Below are positions 43,778 to 53,781 of a stretch of DNA of 64,000 nucleotides, piece by piece. The position numbers and the translations under genes are program-made. This stretch comes from Paraburkholderia sp. CNPSo 3272 (GTDB taxonomy: Bacteria; Pseudomonadota; Gammaproteobacteria; Burkholderiales; Burkholderiaceae). The first letter of the stretch is position 1, and each line of letters starts with the position of its first letter. The stretch is taken from the NCBI RefSeq assembly GCF_024206495.1, contig NZ_JAMBPQ010000026.1, positions 35,660 through 99,659 on the forward strand. The letters run 5' to 3'. Below the pieces are notes generated by a model, which saw only the letters and a program-made list of their open reading frames with translations, was not told where the DNA came from and did not search any database.

Positions 43778-44485
43778 ATGCAGCAACCAATCAGGGTCGT
43801 AGTCGCCGACGATCATCCGGTGATCTTGTTTGGTGCGGAACATGCACTGCTCAACTTTCCCGGCATCAAGGTCGTCGGCCGCGCCCGCCAGTCCACCGAA
43901 CTCGTCAAGGCGTTGCAAACGGGCCCCTGCGACGTGCTGGTGACTGACCTTGCCATGCCGGGCGGGCAGTACGGCGACGGTTTGCCGCTCATCGGCTACC
44001 TGCGGCGCAACTTCCCGAACGTTCCCATCGTCGTCCTCACGATGCTCGAAAATCCCGCGCTGCTCAAACGCCTCGGTGAACTCGGTGTGATCGCGGTAGT
44101 GCACAAATCCGACGACCTGAGTCACATCGGCCTCGCGGTGCAGCATGTGAGCCGCAATCTCGGATATATGAGTCCACAGGTGAAGTTTGCGCTCGATCAA
44201 TTACGCATCAACAGCGGCGGGAAAACCGATGAAGTAATTCTCTCAAAGCGGGAACTCGAGGTCGTGCGACTCTTTGTTTCGGGCATGACGATTAAAGAAA
44301 TATCCGAGAAGCTGAACCGCAGTATTAAGACGATTAGTACTCAGAAGAACACGGCGATGCGCAAGCTCGGACTCGATCGAGACTCCGAACTTTTCCAGTA
44401 TGCGCAGAGCAATGGCTTGCTCAACCTCTCCTCATATACGCCCGATGTGCCCGAAGCAGGCGGCGAAGCAGAAACGGCGCGTTGA
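43778..44485 (+). CDS. Orphan LuxR/NarL family response regulator (RcsB-like)
   Basis: A 235-residue response regulator. The receiver keeps Asp11/Asp12, the phospho-acceptor Asp57 (TDLAMPG), Thr88 and Lys110, so it is phosphorylation-competent. The C-terminal LuxR-type HTH (LSKRELEVVRLFVSGMTIKEIS, about residues 155-210) resembles RcsB/BvgA-like regulators. No sensor kinase is next to it. The upstream 190 bp are AT-richer and contain -10-like TATAGT and TATATT at 43714 and 43722. The gene ends near a bidirectional terminator shared with pyrE. Confidence 0.92.
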   Translation: MQQPIRVVVADDHPVILFGAEHALLNFPGIKVVGRARQSTELVKALQTGPCDVLVTDLAMPGGQYGDGLPLIGYLRRNFPNVPIVVLTMLENPALLKRLGELGVIAVVHKSDDLSHIGLAVQHVSRNLGYMSPQVKFALDQLRINSGGKTDEVILSKRELEVVRLFVSGMTIKEISEKLNRSIKTISTQKNTAMRKLGLDRDSELFQYAQSNGLLNLSSYTPDVPEAGGEAETAR

Positions 44486-44537
44486 TCCTGCCGCGCTACA
44501 CGCGCTTTACTCCCGCTTTCGATCTCTACACCGGCCA

Positions 44538-44576
44538 GAAAAAAAGGCCATCTGCCCAGGAGGCAGATGACCTTTT
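44538..44576. terminator. Bidirectional terminator between response regulator and pyrE
   Basis: Stem AGGCCATCTGCC / GGCAGATGACCT with one non-Watson-Crick position, an A-run on the left and TTTTT on the right. Confidence 0.9.
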
Positions 44577-44613
44577 TGCCATGCACTCGCGCTCGCGCGC
44601 GGGGCTTGTGCGC

Positions 44614-45300
44614 TTACTGCGGCGCCGACGTCGCGCCGCCGTGCGCAGCCGACCACTCGGCCGGCGCGTGCAGGAATTTCTCGACTTCGTCGAGCGTCTT
44701 CGTTTCGAAGTAGCCCGATTGCTTGGCGACGCGCAGCACGTCCCACCACGTGGCGAGCGCGTGCAGGTCGACGTCGATGTCCTTCAGGACCGAGACGCTT
44801 TCCTTGAAGATGTTGTAGTGGAACAGCACGAAGCAGTGGTTCACCTGCGCGCCGGCCGTGCGCAGCGCGTTGATGAAGTTGATCTTGCTGCGGCTGTCGG
44901 TGGTCAGGTCTTCGACGAGCAGCACGCGCTGGCCTTCGGTGAGCAGGCCCTCGATCTGTGCATTGCGGCCGAAACCCTTCGGCTTCTTGCGCACGTACTG
45001 CATGGGCACCATCAGGCGGTCGGAGAGCCATGCCGCGAACGGGATGCCCGCGGTTTCGCCGCCGGCCACGGCGTCGATCTGCTCGTAGCCAACGTCGCGC
45101 AGGATCGTGGCTTCGGCCATTTCCATCAGGCCGCGGCGCACGCGCGGATACGAGATCAGTTTGCGGCAGTCGATATAGACCGGGCTCGCCCAGCCAGAAG
45201 TGAAGATGAAGGGCTTTTCGGCGTTGAAGTGCACGGCCTTCACTTCGAGCAGCATTTTCGCGGTTGCGTCCGAGATCGTCTGGCGATCGTAGCCTGTCAT
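44614..45300 (-). CDS. pyrE: Orotate phosphoribosyltransferase
   Basis: Forms OMP from orotate and PRPP in pyrimidine synthesis. The 228-residue protein has FTSGWASPVYIDCRKLIS near the N-terminus, YVRKKPKGFGRNAQIEG, and the PRPP loop VLLVEDLTTDSRSK near residue 125. ATG complementary to 45298-45300 is chosen by family length; the open frame upstream lacks support. Convergent with the response regulator. Confidence 0.95.
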   Translation of the reverse strand: MTGYDRQTISDATAKMLLEVKAVHFNAEKPFIFTSGWASPVYIDCRKLISYPRVRRGLMEMAEATILRDVGYEQIDAVAGGETAGIPFAAWLSDRLMVPMQYVRKKPKGFGRNAQIEGLLTEGQRVLLVEDLTTDSRSKINFINALRTAGAQVNHCFVLFHYNIFKESVSVLKDIDVDLHALATWWDVLRVAKQSGYFETKTLDEVEKFLHAPAEWSAAHGGATSAPQ

Positions 45301-45679
45301 GGGCGAATCCTTGGATATGAGTGCGGGAGGAGGGTGGGCGCGGGGCCCAGTGGCGCTGGCACGGCGGGCACGAAGCGTGGCTTCGGCGCCTGCGGTGCGC
45401 GGCCCGAAAGGCGTGGATCGTCTGACCTTTTTCACTGCATGGGGTCAAGGCGACTCGCCCGGTCCGGACGGCTTCTCTTGCGCGCGTAGGCCGGTATTTT
45501 ACCCGACTTGACGTTCGCCGACGAGTCGCACAGCCACGCGCCGGCAGCGATGTGGGGCGCGAACGCTGGCGGCGCGCCGCGGCGCGCGGTTGGCGTCGCG
45601 GTTGTGACGGCCCGGCCACAGCTTTACACTCACGCCGGTTTGCGCTCCCCGCGCGCGCATATTTCTCAGTACTGCCCAC
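45301..45679. other. Intergenic region between divergent pyrE and MFS transporter genes
   Basis: This 379-bp region must contain two promoters. A -10-like TAAAAT on the minus strand (complement of about 45494-45499) could serve pyrE. No gene, repeat or strong dyad was seen. Confidence 0.55.
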
Positions 45680-46921
45680 ATGACCGCCGTTTCCACCAAC
45701 CCGGCCGCCGCCACGCGCGGCCACGCCCTGCGTGCGCTCGTCGCCTCGGTGCTCGGCTACGCCATGGACGGCTTCGATCTGCTGATGCTCGGCTTCATGC
45801 TGCCCGCGATCAGCGCCGATTTGCATCTGTCCGGCGCGCAGGCGGGCGCGCTCGTCACATGGACGCTCGTCGGCGCGGTGGTGGGCGGTATCGGGTTCGG
45901 GCTGTTGAGCGACCGCTACGGGCGCGTGCGCGTGCTCACGTGGACCATTCTGCTGTTCGCCGTCTTCACCGGCATGTGCGCGCTGGCGCGCGGCTACGGC
46001 GACTTGCTCGTCTACCGCACGATCGCAGGCATCGGGCTGGGCGGCGAGTTCGGCATTGGCATGGCGCTCGTTGCCGAGGCGTGGCCCGCGCAGCTGCGCG
46101 CGCGGGCGTCGTCATATGTCGGGCTCGGCTGGCAGCTGGGCGTGCTGGCCGCGGCACTGCTCACGCCGCTGCTGCTCCCGGTGATCGGCTGGCGCGGCAT
46201 GTTCGCCATCGGGCTGCTGCCGGCGGTCGTTTCGTTCGTGGTGCGGCGGCGCGTGGAGGAGCCCGAGCTTTTCGTCGCGCATGCGCGGCGCACGGCCGCC
46301 GCCGCCAGGGCCGAGCGCCCCCGCGCCCTGCGCATGCTCGTGGCCGACGCGCGCACTGCGCGCGCGAGCCTCGGCGTGGCCGTGCTCTGCTCGGTGCAGA
46401 ACTTCGGCTACTACGGGCTCATGATCTGGTTGCCCGCGTACCTTTCGAAGTCCTTCGGCTATTCGCTCACCAAGTCGGGGCTGTGGACCGCCGCGACGGT
46501 TGCCGGCATGGCGCTCGGCATCTGGCTGTTCGGCATCGCTGCCGACCGGTTCGGCCGACGGCCCGCGTTCCTGTTCTATCAGGCGGGCGCCGTCCTCATG
46601 GTGTTCGTCTACGCGCAGCTTTCCACGCCGTTCGCGCTGTTGATTGGCGGCGCGGCAATGGGCGTATTCGTCAACGGCATGATCGGCGGCTATGGCGCGC
46701 TCATCTCCGAGCTGTATCCGACCGCGGCACGCGCCACCGCGCAGAACGTGTTGTTCAACATCGGCCGCGCCGTGGGCGGCTTCGGGCCGCTCGCCGTGGG
46801 CGCGCTGGCCGCGCGCTATTCCTTCACGGCGGCGCTCGGCATGCTCGCCGCCATCTACGTGCTCGACATCCTCGCGACGCTCTTCCTGATTCCCGAACGC
46901 CGCGGCGCCGCGCTCGAATAA
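45680..46921 (+). CDS. MFS transporter, aromatic acid:H+ symporter-like
   Basis: A 413-residue permease with twelve hydrophobic segments. The first helix LGYAMDGFDLLMLGFMLP has the acidic residues of the AAHS/SHS family; GFGLLSDRYGRVRVL is the loop 2-3 MFS signature, and GLGGEFGIGMALVAEAWP lies in helix five. Members take up aromatic acids or other organic acids. With hpd, ior and paa genes in the same 20 kb, an aromatic acid is plausible but not shown. Confidence 0.9.
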   Translation: MTAVSTNPAAATRGHALRALVASVLGYAMDGFDLLMLGFMLPAISADLHLSGAQAGALVTWTLVGAVVGGIGFGLLSDRYGRVRVLTWTILLFAVFTGMCALARGYGDLLVYRTIAGIGLGGEFGIGMALVAEAWPAQLRARASSYVGLGWQLGVLAAALLTPLLLPVIGWRGMFAIGLLPAVVSFVVRRRVEEPELFVAHARRTAAAARAERPRALRMLVADARTARASLGVAVLCSVQNFGYYGLMIWLPAYLSKSFGYSLTKSGLWTAATVAGMALGIWLFGIAADRFGRRPAFLFYQAGAVLMVFVYAQLSTPFALLIGGAAMGVFVNGMIGGYGALISELYPTAARATAQNVLFNIGRAVGGFGPLAVGALAARYSFTAALGMLAAIYVLDILATLFLIPERRGAALE

Positions 46922-47131
46922 GCAGCGCGCATCCGTAAGACGAAAGCGCCGCACATCCCGCAATATCGGCCGCGCGTATTCCCGGTATCAGTCTTTACCC
47001 ACGTGGACGCGAACGGCGCCAGGTGTACACTAATCGGCCCTGCTGGAACGCTCGTGCCGTGCGAACCGGCGGGCCTACGACCATAAAAGATTCTCTCTCT
47101 CACGTCTCTCACGTCCAGGCAGGCCTGAAAA

Positions 47132-49417
47132 ATGGATGAACAACTGAAGCAAAGCGCGCTCGCGTATCACCAGAATCCGAGGCCCGGCAAGATCTCGGTC
47201 ACACCGACCAAACCGCTCTCGAACCAGCTCGATCTTTCGCTTGCTTATTCGCCCGGCGTTGCCGCTGCATGCATGGCGATTCACGAAGAGCCGCTCGATG
47301 CACAGAAGTACACCTCGCGCGCCAACCTCGTCGGCGTCGTGACGAACGGCACGGCCGTGCTCGGCCTTGGCAATATCGGTCCGCTCGCTGCCAAGCCGGT
47401 GATGGAAGGCAAGGGCTGCCTCTTCAAGAAGTTCGCCGGCATCGACGTGTTCGACATCGAACTCGACGAGCTGGACCCGGACAAGCTGGTCGACGCCATC
47501 GCCATGCTCGAGCCGACGCTCGGCGGCATCAACCTCGAAGACATCAAGGCGCCCGAGTGCTTCTACATCGAGCAGAAGCTGCGCGAGCGCATGAAGATTC
47601 CGGTCTTCCACGACGATCAGCACGGCACGGCCATCATCGCGTCGGCTGCGATCCTCAACGGCCTGAAGGTCGTGGGCAAGGATCTCGGCAGCGTGAAGCT
47701 CGTGTGCTCGGGCGCGGGCGCGGCGGCGATCGCGTGTCTGGACCTGCTCGTGAAGCTCGGTCTGAAGAAAGAGAATATCCTCGTCACGGATTCGAAGGGT
47801 GTGATCTACGAAGGTCGTGGCAATCTCGATCCCTCTAAGGCGCGTTACGCGGCCAACACCGAAGCGCGCACGCTCGGCGACGCGATCAAGGCCGCCGACG
47901 TGTTCCTCGGCTGCTCGAGCGCAGGCGTGCTCAAGCCCGAGATGGTCAAGGAGATGGGCGACAAGCCGCTGATCCTCGCACTCGCGAACCCGGAGCCGGA
48001 AATCCGCCCGGAAGAAGCGAAGAAGGTGCGCCCGGACGCGATCATCGCCACGGGCCGTTCGGACTATCCGAACCAGGTCAACAACGTGCTGTGCTTCCCG
48101 TTCATCTTCCGTGGCGCGCTGGACGTGGGCGCGACGACCATCACCGAAGAGATGAAGCTCGCGTGCGTGCGCGCGATCGCGGAACTCGCCGAGGAAACGG
48201 ATCAGGGCGACGAAGTGGCGAAGGCCTATGAAGGCCACACGCTCGAATTCGGCCCGGAGTACCTGATTCCGAAGCCTTTCGATCCGCGCCTCATCATCAA
48301 GATCGCGCCGGCCGTGGCGCAGGCCGCGATGGATTCGGGCGTGGCCACGCGCCCGATCCAGGACATGGATGCCTATCGCGAGCAGCTTGGCGCGACGGTC
48401 TACCGCTCGGGCATGGTGATGCGTCCGGTGTTCGCGGCGGCGAAGGCCAACTGCGCGCGCATCGTGTTCGCCGAAGGCGAAGACGAGCGCGTGCTGCGCG
48501 CCGCGCAGTTCGTGCTCAACGAGAAGATCGCCAGGCCGATCATCGTGGGCCGTCCGTCGGTCGTGGAAATGCGCCTGAAGAAGATGGGCTCGAAGCTGCG
48601 TCCGGGCACCGACTTCGAGATCGTCGATCCCGAAGACGATCCGCGCTTCCAGAAGAGCTGGCAGGCGTACCACGAACTCGGCGCGCGTCAGGGCATCACG
48701 CCCGACGTGGCGAAGGCTTCGGTGCGCAAGTTCAACACGCTGATCGGCGCGATTCTCGTGCACCTCGGCGACGCCGACGGCATGGTCTGCGGCCTGCTCA
48801 ACAGCTTCGACTATCACCTCAAGTTCATCGATCAGGTGTTCGGCAAGGCGAAGGAAGCCGAGAACTACGCGGCGATGAACCTGCTGATGCTGCCGGGCCG
48901 CAACATCTTCATCAGCGACACCTACGTGAACGAAGTGCCGAGCGCCGAGCAGCTCGCCGACATGACGATCCTCGCCGCGCGCGAAATCGAGAAGTTCGGC
49001 ATCACGCCGAAGGTCGCGCTGCTGTCGTCGTCGAACTTCGGCAGCGTGCGTTCGTCGACCTCGCAGCGCATGCAGGCCGCGCGCGAGCTGATCGCCGCGC
49101 GCGATCCGCAGCTCGAAGTGGACGGCGAAATGCACGGCGACGCGGCGCTCTCCGAGCTGATCCGCAAGCAGTCGTTCCCGGGCACGACGCTCACGGGCGA
49201 AGCGAACCTCCTGATCATGCCGAACGTGGAAGCGGCCAACATCGCGTACAACCTGCTAAAGGTGATCGGCGGCGAAGGCGTGACGGTCGGCCCGTTCCTG
49301 CTGGGCGCGTCGAAGCCGGTGCACATCCTCACGCCGGCGGCCACCGTGCGACGCATCATCAACATGACGGCGGTGGCTTCGGCAAACGCGAACGTGGCGA
49401 AGGCTGCGGCGAAGTAA
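47132..49417 (+). CDS. maeB: NADP-dependent malic enzyme with C-terminal phosphotransacetylase-like domain
   Basis: Decarboxylates malate to pyruvate with NADP. The 761-residue protein has the malic enzyme part in residues 1 to about 430 (SLAYSPGVAAAC, VTNGTAVLGLGNIGPLAAKPVMEGK, FHDDQHGTA) and a PTA-like domain from about 440 to the end (IVFAEGEDERVLRAA, VGPFLLGASKPVHILTP). The PTA domain in MaeB enzymes is regulatory rather than catalytic. The gene is monocistronic with a strong terminator. Confidence 0.96.
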   Translation: MDEQLKQSALAYHQNPRPGKISVTPTKPLSNQLDLSLAYSPGVAAACMAIHEEPLDAQKYTSRANLVGVVTNGTAVLGLGNIGPLAAKPVMEGKGCLFKKFAGIDVFDIELDELDPDKLVDAIAMLEPTLGGINLEDIKAPECFYIEQKLRERMKIPVFHDDQHGTAIIASAAILNGLKVVGKDLGSVKLVCSGAGAAAIACLDLLVKLGLKKENILVTDSKGVIYEGRGNLDPSKARYAANTEARTLGDAIKAADVFLGCSSAGVLKPEMVKEMGDKPLILALANPEPEIRPEEAKKVRPDAIIATGRSDYPNQVNNVLCFPFIFRGALDVGATTITEEMKLACVRAIAELAEETDQGDEVAKAYEGHTLEFGPEYLIPKPFDPRLIIKIAPAVAQAAMDSGVATRPIQDMDAYREQLGATVYRSGMVMRPVFAAAKANCARIVFAEGEDERVLRAAQFVLNEKIARPIIVGRPSVVEMRLKKMGSKLRPGTDFEIVDPEDDPRFQKSWQAYHELGARQGITPDVAKASVRKFNTLIGAILVHLGDADGMVCGLLNSFDYHLKFIDQVFGKAKEAENYAAMNLLMLPGRNIFISDTYVNEVPSAEQLADMTILAAREIEKFGITPKVALLSSSNFGSVRSSTSQRMQAARELIAARDPQLEVDGEMHGDAALSELIRKQSFPGTTLTGEANLLIMPNVEAANIAYNLLKVIGGEGVTVGPFLLGASKPVHILTPAATVRRIINMTAVASANANVAKAAAK

Positions 49418-49445
49418 ATCGCTTTGGCGTGAAACGCCTGATGTG

Positions 49446-49485
49446 AAAAGGGCGCTCCGTATTGCACGGAGCGCCCTTTGTTTTT
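49446..49485. terminator. Bidirectional terminator between maeB and the indolepyruvate oxidoreductase gene
   Basis: A 14-bp stem AAAGGGCGCTCCGT / ACGGAGCGCCCTTT with a 5-nt loop, then GTTTTT. Confidence 0.92.
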
Positions 49486-49507
49486 ACCGCCTCAAATCAG
49501 GCGAACG

Positions 49508-52500
49508 TCAAGCCGCGTGCCGCGCTGCGCCGTTTTCCGGCGAGCGCCACTTCGCGAGCAACGTGGCCCACTTCGCACGCGTGGCCTTGAGGTTGTTCTC
49601 CTTGATATGGCCGTAACCGCGAATCGCGTCGGGCAGGTTCGCGAGTTCCAGCGCGAGCGGCAGATTCGCCTCGCTCAGACCGCCGATCACTTCGCGCATC
49701 AGCATTTCGTACTCGCCGATCAACGCGCGTTCGTGTCGGCGTTCCTCCGTGCGGCCGAACGGGTCGAGCGCCGTGCCGCGCAGGAACCTGAACTTCGCGA
49801 GCACGCGCATGGCCGTGAGCATGCGCGGGCCATACTGCTTCTTCACGAGCTGGCCTTTGTCGTCATGCTTCGCGAGCGAGGGCGGCGCGAGATGGAAATT
49901 CACCTTCCAGTCGCCTTCGAAGCTCGCCTTGATCTTCTCGATGAACGCCGGGTCCGCGTAGAGGCGCGCGACCTCGTACTCGTCCTTGTACGCCATCAGC
50001 TTGTGCAGGTTCTTCGCAACAGCCTCGGTGAGCGGAGACTGGCCGTCGACGTGCTCGAGCTTCGCTTCGGCCTCGCGCACGCTTTCGACGAACGCGCGAT
50101 AGCGCCGCGCGTATGCCGCGCTCTGATACGCGGCGAGATACTGCGCGCGCTTTTCGATGAGTGTGTCGAGCGCCTTTGGCGTGTGCAGCGAGACGATCTT
50201 CGCGCCGGCCGCTTCGGCGTTCTGCTCGGGCATCGGCTTCTTCACGAGCTGATCCACGGCGGCGCGATCGTGCGCCACGCGGCGGCCCCATTCGAACGCC
50301 GCGAGATTTTTCTCGACCTGCACCGCGTTCAACTCGATCGCGCGCACGAGCGACTCGTGCGTGAGCGGCAGCCAACCCTTTTGCCACGCGTAGCCGAGCA
50401 CGAATGGGTTCGTGTAGATCGCGTCGCCGAGCAGCGCGAGCGCGTAGCGGTTCGCATCGACGGTCGCGACGTGGTCCGTGCCCGCCGCGGCGCGCACGTC
50501 GGCTTCGGTGTTGGAGCCCGGGAACTGCCACTGCGGATTCTTGATGAACTCGGCGGTCGGCGTGGGCGCGCTGTTGAGCACCACGTGCGTCATGCCTTCC
50601 TGCATGCGCGAGACGCAGTCGTCGCCGGCCGTCACGATGGCGTCGCAGCCGATCACGAGGTTCGCCTCGCCCATGGCGATGCGCGTGGCGTGGATATCGC
50701 CGGGCCGGTTGGCGATCTGCACGTGGCTCATCACCGCGCCGCCCTTTTGCGCGAGGCCGGTCACGTCGAGCACGGTCACGCCCTTGGCTTCGAGGTGCGC
50801 GGCCATGCCGAGCAATGCGCCGATCGTCACCACGCCGGTGCCGCCCACGCCCGTCACGAGCACGCCGTAGGGACGGTCGATAGCGGGCACGTCGGGCGTC
50901 GGGACGGTCGGCATCGCTTCGTTCGCGACGCTGCTCGTCTTCGGCTTGCGTAGCTGGCCGCCTTCCACCGTCACGAAGCTCGGGCAGAAGCCCTTCAGGC
51001 ACGAGAAGTCCTTGTTGCAGGTGGACTGGTTGATCTGGCGCTTCGTGCCGTATTCCGTATCGAGCGGCTCGACGCTCAGGCAATTCGACTGCACCGAGCA
51101 ATCGCCGCAGCCTTCGCACACGGCCTCGTTGATGACCACGCGCTTGGCCGGGTCCGGATACGCGCCGCGTTTGCGGCGGCGGCGCTTTTCGGTGGCGCAG
51201 GTCTGGTCGTAGATCAGGATCGTCGTGCCGGGAATCTCGCGCAGTTCGCGCTGGATCGCATCGAGCTGGTCGCGGTGGTGGATCGTCACGCCCGGCGCGA
51301 GCTTCGTGGCGGGTTCGCCTTCGTACTTCTCGGGTTCGTCGGTGACGATCGCGATCTTCGCAGCGCCCTCGGCCGCGACCTGATGCGTGATCTGCGGCAC
51401 GGTCAGCGTGCCGTCGACAGGCTGGCCGCCCGTCATCGCGACCGCATCGTTATAGAGAATCTTGTAGGTGATGTTCGCCTTCGAGGCAATCGCCGCGCGG
51501 ATGGCGAGCAGGCCCGAGTGGAAGTATGTGCCGTCGCCGAGGTTGGCGAACACGTGCTTGTCGTTCGTGAACGGCGCCTGGCCGACCCACGCCACGCCTT
51601 CGCCGCCCATCTGGCTGAAGGTGCTCGTGCTGCGGTCCATCCACACCGTCATGTAGTGGCAGCCGATGCCGGCCATCGCGCGCGAGCCCTCGGGCACGTT
51701 CGTCGACGTGTTGTGCGGGCAGCCAGAACAGAACCACGGCTTGCGCTCCGCCTGTACGCGCGGCTTCGCGAGCGCCTTTTCCTTGGCCTCGATCACGCTC
51801 GTGCGCGCCGCGATACGCGCGCGCACGTCCGAGGGCAATTCGAACTTGTCGAGCCGCGTGGAGATGGCCTTGGCGATGATCGCGGGCGAAAGCTCGTAGT
51901 GCGCGGGCAGCAGCCAGTTGCCCATCGGCACCGACCATTCGCCGCCCGCGCCGTCCTTTTCGTCGAACTTGCCGTACACGCGCGGACGCTGGGCGTCGGG
52001 CCAGTTGTACAGCTCTTCCTTGATCGCGTATTCGAGAATCTGGCGCTTTTCCTCGACCACGAGAATCTCTTCCAGGCCGCGCGCGAAGGCGTGCGCGCCC
52101 TGCGCTTCGAGCGGCCACACGCAGCCCACCTTGTAAAGCCGGATTCCGATGCGCGAGCAGGTTTCGTCGTCGAGGCCGAGGTCGGTGAGCGCCTGGCGCA
52201 CGTCCAGGTATGCCTTGCCGCCTGTGATGATGCCAAAGCGCGCGTGCGGCGAATCGATCTCGACGCGGTCGAGCTTGTTGGCGCGCACATAGGCGAGCCC
52301 CGCGTACCACTTGTAGTCGAGCAGACGCGCTTCCTGCACGAGCGGCGGATCGGGCCAGCGAATATTCAGGCCGCCCTCGGGCATTGCGAAGTCTTCGGGG
52401 AGGATGATGTTGGTGCGATGCGGGTCGAGTTCGACCGAAGCCGACGATTCCACCACGTCGGTCACGCATTTCATTGCGACCCAGAGGCCCGAGTAACGGC

Positions 52501-53110
52501 TCATCGCCCAGCCATGCAGGCCGAAGTCGAGATATTCCTGGACGTTCGAGGGGAACAGCACCGGTAGTCCGCAGGCCTTGAAGACGTGCTCCGACTGGTG
52601 CGCGAGCGTGGACGACTTGGCCGCATGGTCGTCGCCGGCAAGCACGAGCACGCCGCCGTGCGGCGACGAGCCGGCGGAATTGCCGTGCTTGAACACGTCG
52701 CCGCTGCGGTCGACGCCCGGTCCCTTGCCGTACCACATCGAAAACACGCCGTCGTATTTCGCGGATGGATACAGGTTCACCTGCTGCGAGCCCCACACGG
52801 CGGTCGCGGCGAGGTCTTCGTTCACGCCTGGCTGAAAAACGATCTGATGCGCGGCGAGATGCTGCTTCGCCTTCCAGAGGGACTGATCGAGACCGCCGAG
52901 CGGCGAGCCACGATAGCCGGAGATAAACCCCGCGGTATTGAGACCGGCGGCCTTGTCGCGCTCCTGCTGCAGCATCGGCAGGCGGACCAGCGCCTGGATG
53001 CCGCTCATGTACGCGCGGCCGCGTTCGAGGGTGTATTTATCGTCGAGCGTGACGGAAGCGAGTGCGGCTTCGAGCGAAGCGCGCTGACCTGCGTCTAGCG
53101 GGGCATTCAT
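49508..53110 (-). CDS. Fused indolepyruvate ferredoxin oxidoreductase (IorA-IorB type)
   Basis: A 1200-residue enzyme that oxidatively decarboxylates aryl pyruvates to aryl-acetyl-CoA. Order: alpha-type domain (GFISGYRGSPLGGLDQ, about 45-60), TPP-binding beta-type domain (WFCSGCPHNTSTNVPEGS at about 460; YKILYNDAVAMTGGQP), a [4Fe-4S] site (CEGCGDCSVQSNC, near 665), then a gamma-type IorB domain (GVGGTGVVTIGALLGMAAHLEAKG, from about 745). In betaproteobacteria such fused enzymes act on phenylpyruvate or indolepyruvate. Its location beside hpd and 5 kb from paa genes fits aromatic amino acid breakdown. ATG complementary to 53108-53110 follows GGAAG. Confidence 0.94.
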   Translation of the reverse strand: MNAPLDAGQRASLEAALASVTLDDKYTLERGRAYMSGIQALVRLPMLQQERDKAAGLNTAGFISGYRGSPLGGLDQSLWKAKQHLAAHQIVFQPGVNEDLAATAVWGSQQVNLYPSAKYDGVFSMWYGKGPGVDRSGDVFKHGNSAGSSPHGGVLVLAGDDHAAKSSTLAHQSEHVFKACGLPVLFPSNVQEYLDFGLHGWAMSRYSGLWVAMKCVTDVVESSASVELDPHRTNIILPEDFAMPEGGLNIRWPDPPLVQEARLLDYKWYAGLAYVRANKLDRVEIDSPHARFGIITGGKAYLDVRQALTDLGLDDETCSRIGIRLYKVGCVWPLEAQGAHAFARGLEEILVVEEKRQILEYAIKEELYNWPDAQRPRVYGKFDEKDGAGGEWSVPMGNWLLPAHYELSPAIIAKAISTRLDKFELPSDVRARIAARTSVIEAKEKALAKPRVQAERKPWFCSGCPHNTSTNVPEGSRAMAGIGCHYMTVWMDRSTSTFSQMGGEGVAWVGQAPFTNDKHVFANLGDGTYFHSGLLAIRAAIASKANITYKILYNDAVAMTGGQPVDGTLTVPQITHQVAAEGAAKIAIVTDEPEKYEGEPATKLAPGVTIHHRDQLDAIQRELREIPGTTILIYDQTCATEKRRRRKRGAYPDPAKRVVINEAVCEGCGDCSVQSNCLSVEPLDTEYGTKRQINQSTCNKDFSCLKGFCPSFVTVEGGQLRKPKTSSVANEAMPTVPTPDVPAIDRPYGVLVTGVGGTGVVTIGALLGMAAHLEAKGVTVLDVTGLAQKGGAVMSHVQIANRPGDIHATRIAMGEANLVIGCDAIVTAGDDCVSRMQEGMTHVVLNSAPTPTAEFIKNPQWQFPGSNTEADVRAAAGTDHVATVDANRYALALLGDAIYTNPFVLGYAWQKGWLPLTHESLVRAIELNAVQVEKNLAAFEWGRRVAHDRAAVDQLVKKPMPEQNAEAAGAKIVSLHTPKALDTLIEKRAQYLAAYQSAAYARRYRAFVESVREAEAKLEHVDGQSPLTEAVAKNLHKLMAYKDEYEVARLYADPAFIEKIKASFEGDWKVNFHLAPPSLAKHDDKGQLVKKQYGPRMLTAMRVLAKFRFLRGTALDPFGRTEERRHERALIGEYEMLMREVIGGLSEANLPLALELANLPDAIRGYGHIKENNLKATRAKWATLLAKWRSPENGAARHAA

Positions 53111-53516
53111 TATGTGTCTTCCTCCATCCAACCAATCCGTTGTGGGATCGCCAGAACATCAGGGCCTCGGCATCTTGTGAATGCTTGGGCCGGGGTCGCC
53201 ATATTGGCTTCTTTCTTTTGATAGTAGCACTCGGATAAACCCGCCGCTTCGAGCGGTCCGAGCGCCGCCCCGCATTGCGCTGCATGTTTCGGGCCTGTGG
53301 CGCCGTGTCGCGCAAGCGGTCTGAAACTCTTGTGTAATAACGGATGTATCGAATTCCTCAGAGGAGTAACAACGTGTAAAACTTGCACTACTTGGGAACC
53401 AGACTTGAATATCCTGTCTAACTCCCTCACCTGTGCGAACCGCGCAGCTTCCCTGGCTGTTAACAGTTATTAAAAGGGGCACTACTGCGACAGGCAGTCT
53501 AAAAAAGGAGTCCAGC
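53111..53516. other. 406-bp intergenic region upstream of the indolepyruvate oxidoreductase gene
   Basis: A divergent promoter region between the oxidoreductase and a small secreted protein gene. It is AT-richer than its neighbourhood near 53200-53230 and 53440-53510. On the minus strand TACTAT near 53222-53227 could be a -10 element for the oxidoreductase. No credible additional gene. Confidence 0.5.
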
Positions 53517-53705
53517 ATGAATAATCGACATATCCAGACCTTCCTGACGGTCTCGGCTGCGTTCTTTGCCATGAGCGCGCCACTGCATTCGAACGCCAGC
53601 ACGAAGAGCGCCGAGAGTGCGACGACCCGATGCGCCCAGTACACGCTGAGCATGAAGGCTGATACGAACGCCATGCCGGCCGCGAAGGCCGAACGCAAGT
53701 CCTGA
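53517..53705 (+). CDS. Small secreted hypothetical protein
   Basis: A 62-residue protein with a signal peptide (NNRHIQTFLTVSAAFFAMSAPLHSNA, cleavage near residue 27) and a mature part of about 35 residues containing one Cys and several Lys. A clear ribosome binding site AAAAAAGGAG precedes ATG 53517. A terminator follows at 53782. I cannot assign a family; it resembles many short secreted proteins of Burkholderiaceae with no known function. Confidence 0.7.
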   Translation: MNNRHIQTFLTVSAAFFAMSAPLHSNASTKSAESATTRCAQYTLSMKADTNAMPAAKAERKS

Positions 53706-53781
53706 TGCCGCGCTGATCCGCGCAGCATTCCATTCATCCGAATCCGGCGCGGAGGTGTGCGGCGGCGGATTCAAAAGTCAA

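Noticed and set aside
47075..49135. 686-codon open frame on the minus strand
   Set aside because: It is antisense to maeB, whose product has clear motifs along its full length; composition of the minus frame is unlike a real protein.
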